From positions 1-64,000 of the forward strand of contig JBNMKO010000009.1 in NCBI GenBank assembly GCA_050874385.1: a stretch of DNA of 64,000 nucleotides. Direction: 5' to 3'. Both the position numbers and the translations under genes were made by a program. Below are positions 8,790 to 16,156 of this stretch, piece after piece. Below the pieces are notes generated by a model. It searched no databases. It was not told where the DNA came from and saw only the letters and a program-made list of their open reading frames with translations. How positions within the stretch are numbered: the stretch's first letter is position 1; the number at the start of each line of letters is the position of its first letter. The stretch is from CAG-882 sp050874385. GTDB lineage: Bacteria > Bacillota > Clostridia > Lachnospirales > Lachnospiraceae.

Positions 8790-9494
8790 ATGCTTGAGGA
8801 ATTAAAAAAGGAAGTATATGAGGCAAATATGGAGCTCGTAAAGAGAGGACTTGTAATCTATACATGGGGAAATGTAAGCGGAATTGACCGTGAGAGCGGT
8901 CTTGTGGTGATAAAGCCTAGCGGTGTTGACTATGATGTTATGACAGCTGATGACATGGTGGTTGTAGACCTTGACGGAAAAGTTGTTGAGGGAAAATATA
9001 AGCCGTCATCCGACACCGCAACACATCTTGTGCTCTACAAGCAGTATTCCGAGATTGGCGGAGTGGTACATACACATTCTAAGTGGGCAGTGACATTTGC
9101 GCAGGCGGGAATGGACATTCCGGCATTCGGAACAACACATGCAGATTATTTCTACGGCGATATCCCTTGCACAAGAGACTTGACAGCGCAGGAAATCTAC
9201 GAGGCTTATGAGTTAAACACAGGAAATGTCATTGTGGAGACAGTCGGTGACACAGATGCGCTCGCTGTTCCGGGAATAGTTGTAAAGAACCACGGACCAT
9301 TTGCGTGGGGAAAGAGCGCAAAGGGCGCAGTTTACAATGCGGTGGTGCTCGAGGCAGTTGCCGAGATGGCATACAACACCCTTACACTCAACCCAAGAGT
9401 TCAGAGAGTCCCACAGCACCTTCTCGACAAGCACTATTTCAGAAAGCACGGAGCGAATGCTTACTATGGTCAGGGGGAGAATGAGGACCACTAA
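8790..9494 (+). CDS. araD: L-ribulose-5-phosphate 4-epimerase
   Basis: Class II aldolase-fold epimerase converting L-ribulose 5-phosphate to D-xylulose 5-phosphate, 234 aa from ATG 8790; E. coli AraD is of similar length. This start has GGAGG at 8776-8780; an in-frame upstream ATG at 8715 has no site. Metal ligands are visible as H94 and H96 (VVHTHSKWAV) and H168 (VKNHGPFAWG), with D75 in the SSDTATH motif. GTTHADYFYGDIPCTR is typical of AraD rather than fuculose aldolase. It forms an operon with the preceding kinase and ends at a strong terminator. Confidence 0.93.
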   Translation: MLEELKKEVYEANMELVKRGLVIYTWGNVSGIDRESGLVVIKPSGVDYDVMTADDMVVVDLDGKVVEGKYKPSSDTATHLVLYKQYSEIGGVVHTHSKWAVTFAQAGMDIPAFGTTHADYFYGDIPCTRDLTAQEIYEAYELNTGNVIVETVGDTDALAVPGIVVKNHGPFAWGKSAKGAVYNAVVLEAVAEMAYNTLTLNPRVQRVPQHLLDKHYFRKHGANAYYGQGENEDH

Positions 9495-9515
9495 AAATAA
9501 TTTTTAACTAAAAAT

Positions 9516-9560
9516 AAAAGGCGGATTTTGGACTGTGTGGCATCCAAAATCCGCCTTTTT
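9516..9560 (+). terminator. Intrinsic terminator after araD
   Basis: AAGGCGGATTTTGGA (9518-9532) pairs perfectly with TCCAAAATCCGCCTT (9543-9557) around a 10-nt loop and runs into TTTTT. The arms also carry A-runs on the other side, so it may act in both directions. A diverged copy lies at 11374-11431. Confidence 0.9.
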
Positions 9561-9571
9561 GATGTTATAAT

Positions 9572-9667
9572 CTATAGCAATTCCATCAATTGTTGTATAT
9601 ATCAACTTCTATTTCTTAAGATATTGCTTTACATTAAAAAATGTATTAATTTTTAGAACTGCTATAG
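9572..9667 (-). mobile_element. MITE-like element, copy 1 (96 bp)
   Basis: It begins CTATAGCAATTC and ends GAACTGCTATAG, 12-bp terminal inverted repeats with one mismatch. The interior shares a 22-bp exact match (9619-9640, AAGATATTGCTTTACATTAA and two more A) and further similarity with the reverse complement of 31941-32023. AT-rich, non-coding, no clear target duplication. It sits between the araD terminator and the promoter of the AAA-ATPase gene. Confidence 0.7.
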
Positions 9668-9724
9668 ATGTAATTTTCTGATATGTTTTTTGCCCTGTTT
9701 ATAGGGATTGTCATAATATCTTAT

Positions 9725-9753
9725 TTGACATAATATCAGAAAAAAACTATACT
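9725..9753 (+). promoter_or_regulatory. Promoter of the AAA-ATPase/nuclease gene
   Basis: TTGACA at 9725-9730, 17-bp spacer, TATACT at 9748-9753, about 33 bp before the GTG start at 9787. Confidence 0.75.
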
Positions 9754-9786
9754 ATTAGTGATAGAAATTTGGGAGGTGGTATAACA

Positions 9787-11364
9787 GTGGGAATATATTT
9801 TAATCCAAGCAACAATAGTTTTAAGCAGGCAAAAAACAGTATAATTTATGTGGATAAGACCAACTTATTGAAATTTCTCAACAGAAGGTTATCGACGGAA
9901 GAAAAATGTATTGCAGTAAGCCACGCGAGGCGTTTTGGAAAATCACATGCGGCGGGAATGATTGATGCTTATTATAGTATTGGATGTGACTCTACCGGAC
10001 TTTTTGAAAATACTAAGATTGCTTCTAATGCAGATTATAAGAAGTATATGAACAAGTATAATGTTATACATCTGGATATATCTTCATTTTGGGATGATTT
10101 TAAGGATAACATTATAGAAAAAATTCAGGAATATGTTATTGGCGAATTAAAAGAAGTTTTTGGTGAAGAAATTGATTTTTCCAAGAAATTTAGTGTTGTT
10201 CTTATGTCTGTATACATTAAGACGAATATACCTTTTGTGATAATTATTGATGAGTGGGATTGTATAATCAGAAACAGCAATGACGATGCACTTGTTCATA
10301 AATATTTACAGTTTCTTCATTCGCTGTTTAAGTCCGAGGAGTCAAAAAGCTTTTTGGCGTTGGCGTACATCACGGGTATTCTGCCAATCAAAAAGATAAA
10401 AGATGAGTCGGCACTTAACAACTTTATGGAATTTACAATGCTTAACTCAAAACCGATTACAGAATATTATGGTTTCACGGAAGACGAAGTAAAAAATCTG
10501 TGTGAACAGTATGATATGGATTTTGAAAGCGCAAAAGCATGGTATGATGGATATCTTATAGATGGAATACACATGTACAATCCAAATTCCGTAACAATGG
10601 CTATAAGCAGACAGGATTTTGATTCATATTGGAAAAATACATCTTCTTTTGCATCAATAAATACATTTATAACGATGAACTATGCCGGGCTTAAAGATGA
10701 TATAATGAAGATGCTGTCGGGTGAAAAAGTATATGTAAATACGGATACTTTTCAAAATGATTTTTCCACTGTATCATCCAAGGACGAAGCCATAACAGCT
10801 TTAATTCATCTTGGCTATCTCGGATATGACAGAGAAGAAAGAAGTGCTTATGTACCTAATTATGAGGTGAAAAAAGCATATCAGGCAGCACTTTGTACGG
10901 GCAGTTGGAGCGAAGTGGCAAAGTCCGTGGGAAAATGCGATGAACTGCTCAGAGCCACGATAAATTGCGACAGCGAAAAAGTGGCAGAGCTTATCGAGTT
11001 AGCCCATGATACCTACACTTCCGTGTTAAAATATAACGATGAAAATTCACTTAGCTGTGTTCTCACGATGGCATATTTTACTGCACCGGCATACTACAAT
11101 ATCATTCGCGAAATGCCCGCTGGAAAAGGATTTGCCGATTTTGCATTTATTCCAAGAGTAAATGCAGGGCATAGACCGGCGATGATTGTGGAGTTAAAAT
11201 ATAATCAGTCGGCTGATACAGCGATAAAACAGATAAAAGAAAACCGATACCATGGCGCATTGGAAAATTATGCTGATAAAATTCTGCTTGTGGGTATTAA
11301 CTATGACTCCGAGGGAAAAGACAAAAAACACCATACATGTGTGATTGAAGAATATGTGAAATGA
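9787..11364 (+). CDS. AAA-ATPase-like protein with C-terminal PD-(D/E)XK nuclease domain
   Basis: 525 aa. GTG 9787 is preferred because GGAGGTGG (9772-9779) stands 7 nt before it. The N-terminal half follows the AAA-ATPase_like family pattern: FxxxK...YVDKTNLL, then a P-loop-like ARRFGKS (about residues 47-53) and a Walker-B-like FVIIIDEWDC. The C-terminal part has GKGFADFAF...PAMIVELKYN, a D-x(17)-E-x-K nuclease signature (about D451, E469, K471) of the DUF1703/PD-(D/E)XK type. Such genes are common and multi-copy in Lachnospiraceae and Bacteroidetes, with unsettled function. It is more AT-rich than its neighbours and is bracketed by terminator-like direct repeats, suggesting horizontal mobility. 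Confidence 0.88.
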   Translation: MGIYFNPSNNSFKQAKNSIIYVDKTNLLKFLNRRLSTEEKCIAVSHARRFGKSHAAGMIDAYYSIGCDSTGLFENTKIASNADYKKYMNKYNVIHLDISSFWDDFKDNIIEKIQEYVIGELKEVFGEEIDFSKKFSVVLMSVYIKTNIPFVIIIDEWDCIIRNSNDDALVHKYLQFLHSLFKSEESKSFLALAYITGILPIKKIKDESALNNFMEFTMLNSKPITEYYGFTEDEVKNLCEQYDMDFESAKAWYDGYLIDGIHMYNPNSVTMAISRQDFDSYWKNTSSFASINTFITMNYAGLKDDIMKMLSGEKVYVNTDTFQNDFSTVSSKDEAITALIHLGYLGYDREERSAYVPNYEVKKAYQAALCTGSWSEVAKSVGKCDELLRATINCDSEKVAELIELAHDTYTSVLKYNDENSLSCVLTMAYFTAPAYYNIIREMPAGKGFADFAFIPRVNAGHRPAMIVELKYNQSADTAIKQIKENRYHGALENYADKILLVGINYDSEGKDKKHHTCVIEEYVK

Positions 11365-11373
11365 CAAATTTAT

Positions 11374-11431
11374 AAAAGGTGGATTTTTAGGTGCGCAGGC
11401 ATCCAAAGTCCGCCTTTTTGACGTTATAATA
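11374..11431 (+). terminator. Terminator after the AAA-ATPase gene; direct-repeat partner of 9516-9570
   Basis: AAGGTGGATTT pairs (with G-U wobbles) with AAAGTCCGCCTT and runs into TTTTT. The whole segment through GACGTTATAAT is a diverged copy of 9516-9570 (shared blocks AAAAGG.GGATTTT, GGCATCCAAA.TCCGCC and the following T-run with GA.GTTATAAT). It therefore works as a terminator and also forms one half of a pair of repeats flanking the gene. Confidence 0.8.
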
Positions 11432-11455
11432 TAGACGTAATTGTTTGATATTTCC

Positions 11456-11484
11456 TTGTAATATTTGCAAGTGACTGTTATAAT
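11456..11484 (+). promoter_or_regulatory. Promoter of the RNPP-type regulator, with a dyad
   Basis: TTGTAA (11456-11461), 17-bp spacer, TATAAT (11479-11484). The short dyad CTTG...CAAG (11455-11471) overlaps the -35 region and could be an autoregulatory site; this last point is inference. Confidence 0.55.
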
Positions 11485-11520
11485 AAAATATATAAAAAGT
11501 ACGAAAAGGGGATGTAAATA

Positions 11521-12438
11521 ATGGCGTTTTATCTATTGGGAGATTACATAAAATCACAGAGGGAAAGGCTTGGAGTGACGCAGGAAGAACTGTGTGAGGG
11601 AATATGCTCGCCGGCAAATCTGTCAAAGATAGAGAATGGAAGGCAGGGTATGAGACTAAGCCAGTATGCCGCGTTGATGCAGAGGTTGGGGCTGCCGGTG
11701 CAGCAGATGAATGTACAGGTTACGCAGGAGGAGTTGGAATGGCATAACCTTAAAACAAAAATAAAATATAAAACTGCACTTGGTCAGTGGGATATAGAAG
11801 ATGAATTGTGCGAGCTTGAGAGTTATATAAAAGATAATAACAAATTGGAAGAACAATTTATTTTATTTAACAGGGCTGTTATAGCTATGGAAGCCGGAAC
11901 AGCTGTTGACGAAGTGTTTGGTATGCTGATGGATGCGATAAGATGCACCTATGCAGATTTTGATGTTGATGAAATTGATAGTGTAAAATTGCTCACGACG
12001 GATGAGATACTGATTATTTTAAATATTGCAATAGTGTTTGATATGCAGGGAAATGTACTGAAGGCTGTTAAATTTGGATACTTTCTAAAAAATTATATGG
12101 AGAGAGGCAGACTTGAATATGATGAAATAGCTAAGATATATCCCCTTATTTTGTTTGATTTGTCAAATTGGATTGGTGAATGTAACCGATTTATGGAGGC
12201 ATTGGAACTGTGTGATGAGGGAATAGAGTATTGCAATAAACACGGAAAACTTAATTTATACACTGAATTGATATATAATAAAAGCAGATATCTTTTTAAG
12301 CTCGACAGAGACGATGAAGCAAAAAAATATCTGTTATATGCGTATTGCATATCAGATATGAGAGGTGATGATAAAATGAAAAGTATTACAAAAAGTTGTC
12401 TTGACGATTTAAAGGTTAATGTATTTAGTTGGTTGTAG
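11521..12438 (+). CDS. XRE/RNPP (Rgg-PlcR-like) transcriptional regulator with TPR-like C-terminus
   Basis: 305 aa. Residues about 5-60 form a Cro/C1-type helix-turn-helix (GDYIKSQRERLGVTQEEL, then LSKIENGRQGM). The remainder is all helical, in TPR-like pairs (about 75-300), matching the plan of RNPP regulators (Rgg, NprR, PlcR, PrgX) whose TPR groove binds a short imported peptide. An AAAAGGGG ribosome site precedes the ATG. A 53-aa hydrophobic-start peptide gene overlaps its 3' end on the opposite strand, and an exported protein follows, both fitting a peptide-signalling locus. The regulatory ligand is not provable from sequence. Confidence 0.82.
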   Translation: MAFYLLGDYIKSQRERLGVTQEELCEGICSPANLSKIENGRQGMRLSQYAALMQRLGLPVQQMNVQVTQEELEWHNLKTKIKYKTALGQWDIEDELCELESYIKDNNKLEEQFILFNRAVIAMEAGTAVDEVFGMLMDAIRCTYADFDVDEIDSVKLLTTDEILIILNIAIVFDMQGNVLKAVKFGYFLKNYMERGRLEYDEIAKIYPLILFDLSNWIGECNRFMEALELCDEGIEYCNKHGKLNLYTELIYNKSRYLFKLDRDDEAKKYLLYAYCISDMRGDDKMKSITKSCLDDLKVNVFSWL

Positions 12439-12586
12439 ATATATCATTAAGCGAGGGAATATCATGTAATATATCTATGTGATAACTGTTATTATGGTTG
12501 TCAGAAATATATGTGGTAGGTTCAATAATTAATATTTTAAGTGTAAGCATTATAGTAAATATTATGATTATGTTTTTTCTTTTCAT
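12425..12586 (-). CDS. Candidate signal-peptide-bearing small protein / pheromone precursor (53 aa)
   Basis: Minus-strand ORF, tail-to-tail with the regulator and overlapping its last 14 bases. From ATG 12586 it encodes MKRKNIIIIFTIML..., that is a basic start, a hydrophobic core of about 18 residues, then a polar tail ending PSLNDISTTN. GAGGT lies 6 nt upstream of this ATG (an earlier in-frame ATG at 12592 touches the ribosome site and is less likely). The design, length and position next to an RNPP regulator resemble precursors of secreted signalling peptides. It could instead be a small membrane protein, or a chance ORF in AT-rich DNA. Confidence 0.5.
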   Translation of the reverse strand: MKRKNIIIIFTIMLTLKILIIEPTTYISDNHNNSYHIDILHDIPSLNDISTTN

Positions 12587-12770
12587 AGGCATACCTCATT
12601 TCTAAATTTTGTAATAAGAATATAACAATCTATAAGAAAATAACATGAAGTTGTGGGAAAGTTTTAATTTTCTTGTAACTTTATTGTTAATTTATGTAAC
12701 TAATGTTATCCTATAAATGTACTCGGGTGCAACACAAATTAAAAAACATAAGAATTTGGAGGTATTTGCC

Positions 12771-13232
12771 ATGAAGAAAAAATTTAATTTATTTTTTGCA
12801 GTAGTCTTGGCTATGACTATGCTGTTTGGAAGTACTTTGTGCTTTGCGGCGGAGGGTGATAATGTAATTTCTAATGTCAATGAGACAAGAGACGCTAGGG
12901 CATATACAGGCTCTACTAATTGTGAGTATAAGGCACAAGCATTTTCAGGTGTAGTAATCAATGGAATTCGTCAGCATGTAACCGCAAAGGTTAATGTTGG
13001 AATGAGGTTTACATGGAATGAGGGCAGAGATAGTAAGTTTACCTCTGGCTGGGTTAACTCTACGACATGTAGCAGCGTTGCAGGTGGAAATTATGAAGTT
13101 CATAATTCCGGAATGAGTATAAGCTCAAATATAATAGTTTTTAATTTTGACGTTTATAGAGATAATACGAAGGTAGACAGTTTCAATGTTAGATATATTG
13201 TAGATGAGTATGGTCAGATAGAAGAATATTAA
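12771..13232 (+). CDS. Small exported protein of unknown function
   Basis: 153 aa from ATG 12771, which follows TTGGAGG at 12757-12763; a longer frame from 12717 has no ribosome site. MKKKFNLFFAVVLAMTMLFG is a Sec signal peptide with likely cleavage after CFA (about residue 26). The mature part of about 127 residues is rich in Ser, Asn, Thr and Val, with two cysteines (in STNCEY and TTCSSV), and appears beta-rich. I do not recognise a family; the shape is reminiscent of small secreted bacteriocin-like or adhesin-like proteins, which is only an impression. It stands divergent from the 53-aa peptide gene and downstream of the RNPP-type regulator, which may control it. Confidence 0.8.
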   Translation: MKKKFNLFFAVVLAMTMLFGSTLCFAAEGDNVISNVNETRDARAYTGSTNCEYKAQAFSGVVINGIRQHVTAKVNVGMRFTWNEGRDSKFTSGWVNSTTCSSVAGGNYEVHNSGMSISSNIIVFNFDVYRDNTKVDSFNVRYIVDEYGQIEEY

Positions 13233-13263
13233 ATATATGCCTGTACTATATGACAAAATGCTT

Positions 13264-13312
13264 ACATAAGGGTGTTTATTATGAGTTAACAATCACCCTT
13301 GTGTAGGCTTTG
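13264..13312 (+). terminator. Probable terminator after the exported protein
   Basis: ACATAAGGGTG (13264-13274) pairs with CACCCTTGTGT (13294-13304) around a 19-nt loop with one G-U; the following sequence is only moderately T-rich. Confidence 0.45.
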
Positions 13313-13358
13313 TTGTGTTAAGAACATTAATATTTTAACAATGAGGAGGAAAAATACT

Positions 13359-15656
13359 ATGAAGAATAAGTCAGCCTACGCAGCAGCGTTGTTGGTGCTC
13401 ACCGCGTCCGTAATTACCGGGTGTGGAGGGGCGAATTCAGGGCAGTCCGGTAATAACGGGAGTGTGATAAGTCAGGAGAGCACATCAAAGGAAGTGCAAG
13501 GGAGCACACAAAGTCAGGCAGAGCTTACCGATGTGGAGAAAAAGCTCTGGAGTGTCGGAGATGACATGGTGTATGTTCCGAGATTTTCCGAGCTTGAATA
13601 TCAGGGAACGTCGTACAATTATTTTTTCTATGAGGGCGACAGTTTTTACTTTTTGTGCGGTGATGAGGAGCATAATTTAAATGTGCGTGTCATAAATTCG
13701 GTGTCCGGGCAGAGCAGCGATATAAAGCTTGGCGAGCAGATGAACGAGTACGTTAAAACCGTTGATGGATATGTGGGATTTACAAGCCTCGTGTCGCCAA
13801 AGCTCACAATATATGAAGCCGGTTTTGGCGGGGAAAGACAGGTTGACTTGTCCGCGTTTGAAAATAAGCTGAAAGTGGACGGAATTGATTATGTATGTGA
13901 TAGCTGTCAGATTGACGCTCAGGGGAACATTGGAATGACTGTGGGTGGAAATCTGTATATACTTGACGGGGATGGGCAGCTTTTATTTTCAATTTCGGAT
14001 ATGCAGGATGTGTCACAGTTTTACAAGCTTGCTGTTGATGGCGATGGGGGCATGTATGTGTGGGGCAGGAATAACAGTTATGAGCGGGTGGCGTACCGCG
14101 TGGACATGCAGAGGCAGGGCTTGGGGGATGAGCTTTCAAATCTTCCGACGATTGAGTATGATACCGTCATATATCCTGTCGGAGATTATAGCTGGTATAT
14201 TGCTACCAAGAATGCTGTATATCTATATAATACGGCAGATTGCAGCGGGCGCAGGCTGATTAATCTCACCGATTATGGAGTGTCGCTCAACAAATATATG
14301 AGTGGATTTGGAACGGATGAGGAAGAAAATGTGGTGCTGATTTCCAAGGAGGCTTATGCGCAGAGCGGTTCGTATACGACACAGGTATCGGAGGAGGATG
14401 CGACGGACAGTGCGGATATAATTTTTCTTGAGGCGGTGAGCAAGGATGATGTCAAGGAAAGGCAGGAGCTTGTTATCGCCTCCGTTGGAAATCTGCCGAT
14501 ATCGTATGAACGAATGATAAGAAATTTCAATAAATATAATGAGGATTTTTACATATCAATAAAAAATTATGTCAATGAGGTTTCGGGCGAAAATGATAAT
14601 TTGTATGGTGCCGCAAGGGAAAAGTTAAGCCTTGATATTGCGACGGGAGACGGGGCGGATTTGTATTATGTATCCGCATACGATGTCGATTTTGACAGCC
14701 TCTCTGATAAGGGGGTATTTGCAGATATGTATGAATATCTCGATGCCGACGATGAGCTTGGCAGGGACAGTTTTTTCCCTAATGTTTTGTCGGAACTTGA
14801 ATACAATGGTGCGCTGGTCAGAATGTGTGACTCTTTTGCAATAGACACGCTTGTGGGCAAGGCGCAGCTTCTTGACGGGGTAGACAGGCTTGACGCGGAC
14901 ACGCTCGAGAGCTTTATGGGGGCACACCAAGGTATGCAACTTTTGCCGGCTGGAAATGAGATGGCGACACTTAATATACTTACAATGTACAGGCTTGACG
15001 AATTTAGTGACGGGCAGAACGGTGGATTTGACTGCGAGGAATTTGTGAGGCTTTTGGAGCTTGCAAAGGACATTCCATATAAGACAGAGATTGATTATGA
15101 CGAACAGCTTGAATTGCTGCACAGTGGCAGTGCGCTTGTGAGCAGTGAGCAGATTAGCGGCGTTAAGGATATGCAGTGGCTTGAGAAGCTTTTTGGGGAG
15201 AAGGTGACGTATCTTGGATATCCGACAAAAAATTCCTCGAGTAATCTTATCGCAATCCCGACATGCTTTGCAATAAACAATAAGTCGGAGTACAAGGATG
15301 AAGTGTGGGAGTTCGTCAAAGGCTTTTTGACGCTTGATGCGCAGAAAAAATGCTCTAACATTCCAATAAATGTTGAGGCGTTTGAGCAGGTTCTTAGTGA
15401 GAATGATGACAGTGTAAGTTCGTATGGCATGGGAGATATCAACGTTTCCATAAAGGGAAAGGACATAACTGATGAGCAGAAGCAGGCTTACAGGGAGTTG
15501 GTATACTCGGCATCGGGGACAGAAGAGTATGATACGGCACTTTATGAAATAGTGGAGGAGGAAGTGCAGAGCTTCTTTGCCGGGACGAGAAGTGCGAAGG
15601 AGACGGCGGCTGTCATACAGAACAGGGTGCAGCTTTATCTCGACGAGAAAAATTAG
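13359..15656 (+). CDS. Large lipoprotein with extracellular solute-binding-like C-terminal region
   Basis: 765 aa from ATG 13359, which follows GAGGAGG; an in-frame ATG at 13299 lacks a site. The signal sequence ends in a lipobox (VITGC, Cys about residue 22), followed by a Gly/Ser/Asn/Gln tether. Residues about 60-370 contain repeated short beta-type segments (YDTVIYPVGDYSWYIATK, LTIYEAGFGGERQVDL) suggesting a beta-propeller-like part. From about 385 on, the sequence reads like a family 1 solute-binding protein (ISYERMIRNFNKYNEDF..., GDGADLYYVSAYDVD, WEFVKGFLT). No ABC permease genes adjoin, so it may be a sensor or an orphan binding protein. Confidence 0.8.
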   Translation: MKNKSAYAAALLVLTASVITGCGGANSGQSGNNGSVISQESTSKEVQGSTQSQAELTDVEKKLWSVGDDMVYVPRFSELEYQGTSYNYFFYEGDSFYFLCGDEEHNLNVRVINSVSGQSSDIKLGEQMNEYVKTVDGYVGFTSLVSPKLTIYEAGFGGERQVDLSAFENKLKVDGIDYVCDSCQIDAQGNIGMTVGGNLYILDGDGQLLFSISDMQDVSQFYKLAVDGDGGMYVWGRNNSYERVAYRVDMQRQGLGDELSNLPTIEYDTVIYPVGDYSWYIATKNAVYLYNTADCSGRRLINLTDYGVSLNKYMSGFGTDEEENVVLISKEAYAQSGSYTTQVSEEDATDSADIIFLEAVSKDDVKERQELVIASVGNLPISYERMIRNFNKYNEDFYISIKNYVNEVSGENDNLYGAAREKLSLDIATGDGADLYYVSAYDVDFDSLSDKGVFADMYEYLDADDELGRDSFFPNVLSELEYNGALVRMCDSFAIDTLVGKAQLLDGVDRLDADTLESFMGAHQGMQLLPAGNEMATLNILTMYRLDEFSDGQNGGFDCEEFVRLLELAKDIPYKTEIDYDEQLELLHSGSALVSSEQISGVKDMQWLEKLFGEKVTYLGYPTKNSSSNLIAIPTCFAINNKSEYKDEVWEFVKGFLTLDAQKKCSNIPINVEAFEQVLSENDDSVSSYGMGDINVSIKGKDITDEQKQAYRELVYSASGTEEYDTALYEIVEEEVQSFFAGTRSAKETAAVIQNRVQLYLDEKN

Positions 15657-15969
15657 TGAAAATATGCTGCGAAAGAGTAATTTCGATATTCTTGAGAAAT
15701 TAAAAAGGAAGTATATGAGATAAATAGGTGGTTTCTAATTTCTTCAAATGTAGAGATGTTACTGTGGAGACAGCCTAGTGACATAGATTTTTTTAATGCA
15801 CCAAAAGTGTGAAGAACGACAACTCATTTGTGTGTGCCAGAAGAACAGAATAACTGGTTTATAATGTGTTAGTACTAAGTGGCTATAATACCATAGTGTT
15901 TATAATATAAGGCGCAATTAATTGTAAATGTTGCGTATTGTATTTTTTTCCCGAATAATCTATACTGGA

Positions 15970-16121
15970 TTTCCGGCAGTATATGCCGCGGAGCGGATTG
16001 CGAATATCCGCTTGACTTCAGGTGACTGTGAAGCTATGTATGAGCAACGGAGTGGTGTGATTTTATTGTATTGCACTTGGAGATGTTTTGCTCATTGGAA
16101 AAATGGTTTTGTAGTCACCTG
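15970..16121 (+). ncRNA. Structured leader / candidate cis-regulatory RNA upstream of the MATE gene
   Basis: Successive stems: CGGCA/TGCCG (15974-15978 with 15984-15988), GCGGAT/ATCCGC (15993-15998 with 16006-16011), then a closing stem CAGGTGACT/AGTCACCTG (16019-16027 with 16113-16121) enclosing ATGAGCAA/TTGCTCAT (16040-16047 with 16088-16095), all perfect. It ends 35 nt before the MATE start. It does not match a riboswitch consensus I can recall. No strong T-tract follows, so control of translation or stability would be more likely than termination. The rest of the gap 15657-15969 shows nothing clear. Confidence 0.45.
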
Positions 16122-16156
16122 ACAATTATTTTCAGTATTAGAGGGAGAATTTTGAG

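Noticed and set aside
15928..16122. 64-codon ORF within the MATE leader
   Set aside because: It overlaps all the stems of the structured leader, lacks a ribosome site and has no coding signs.
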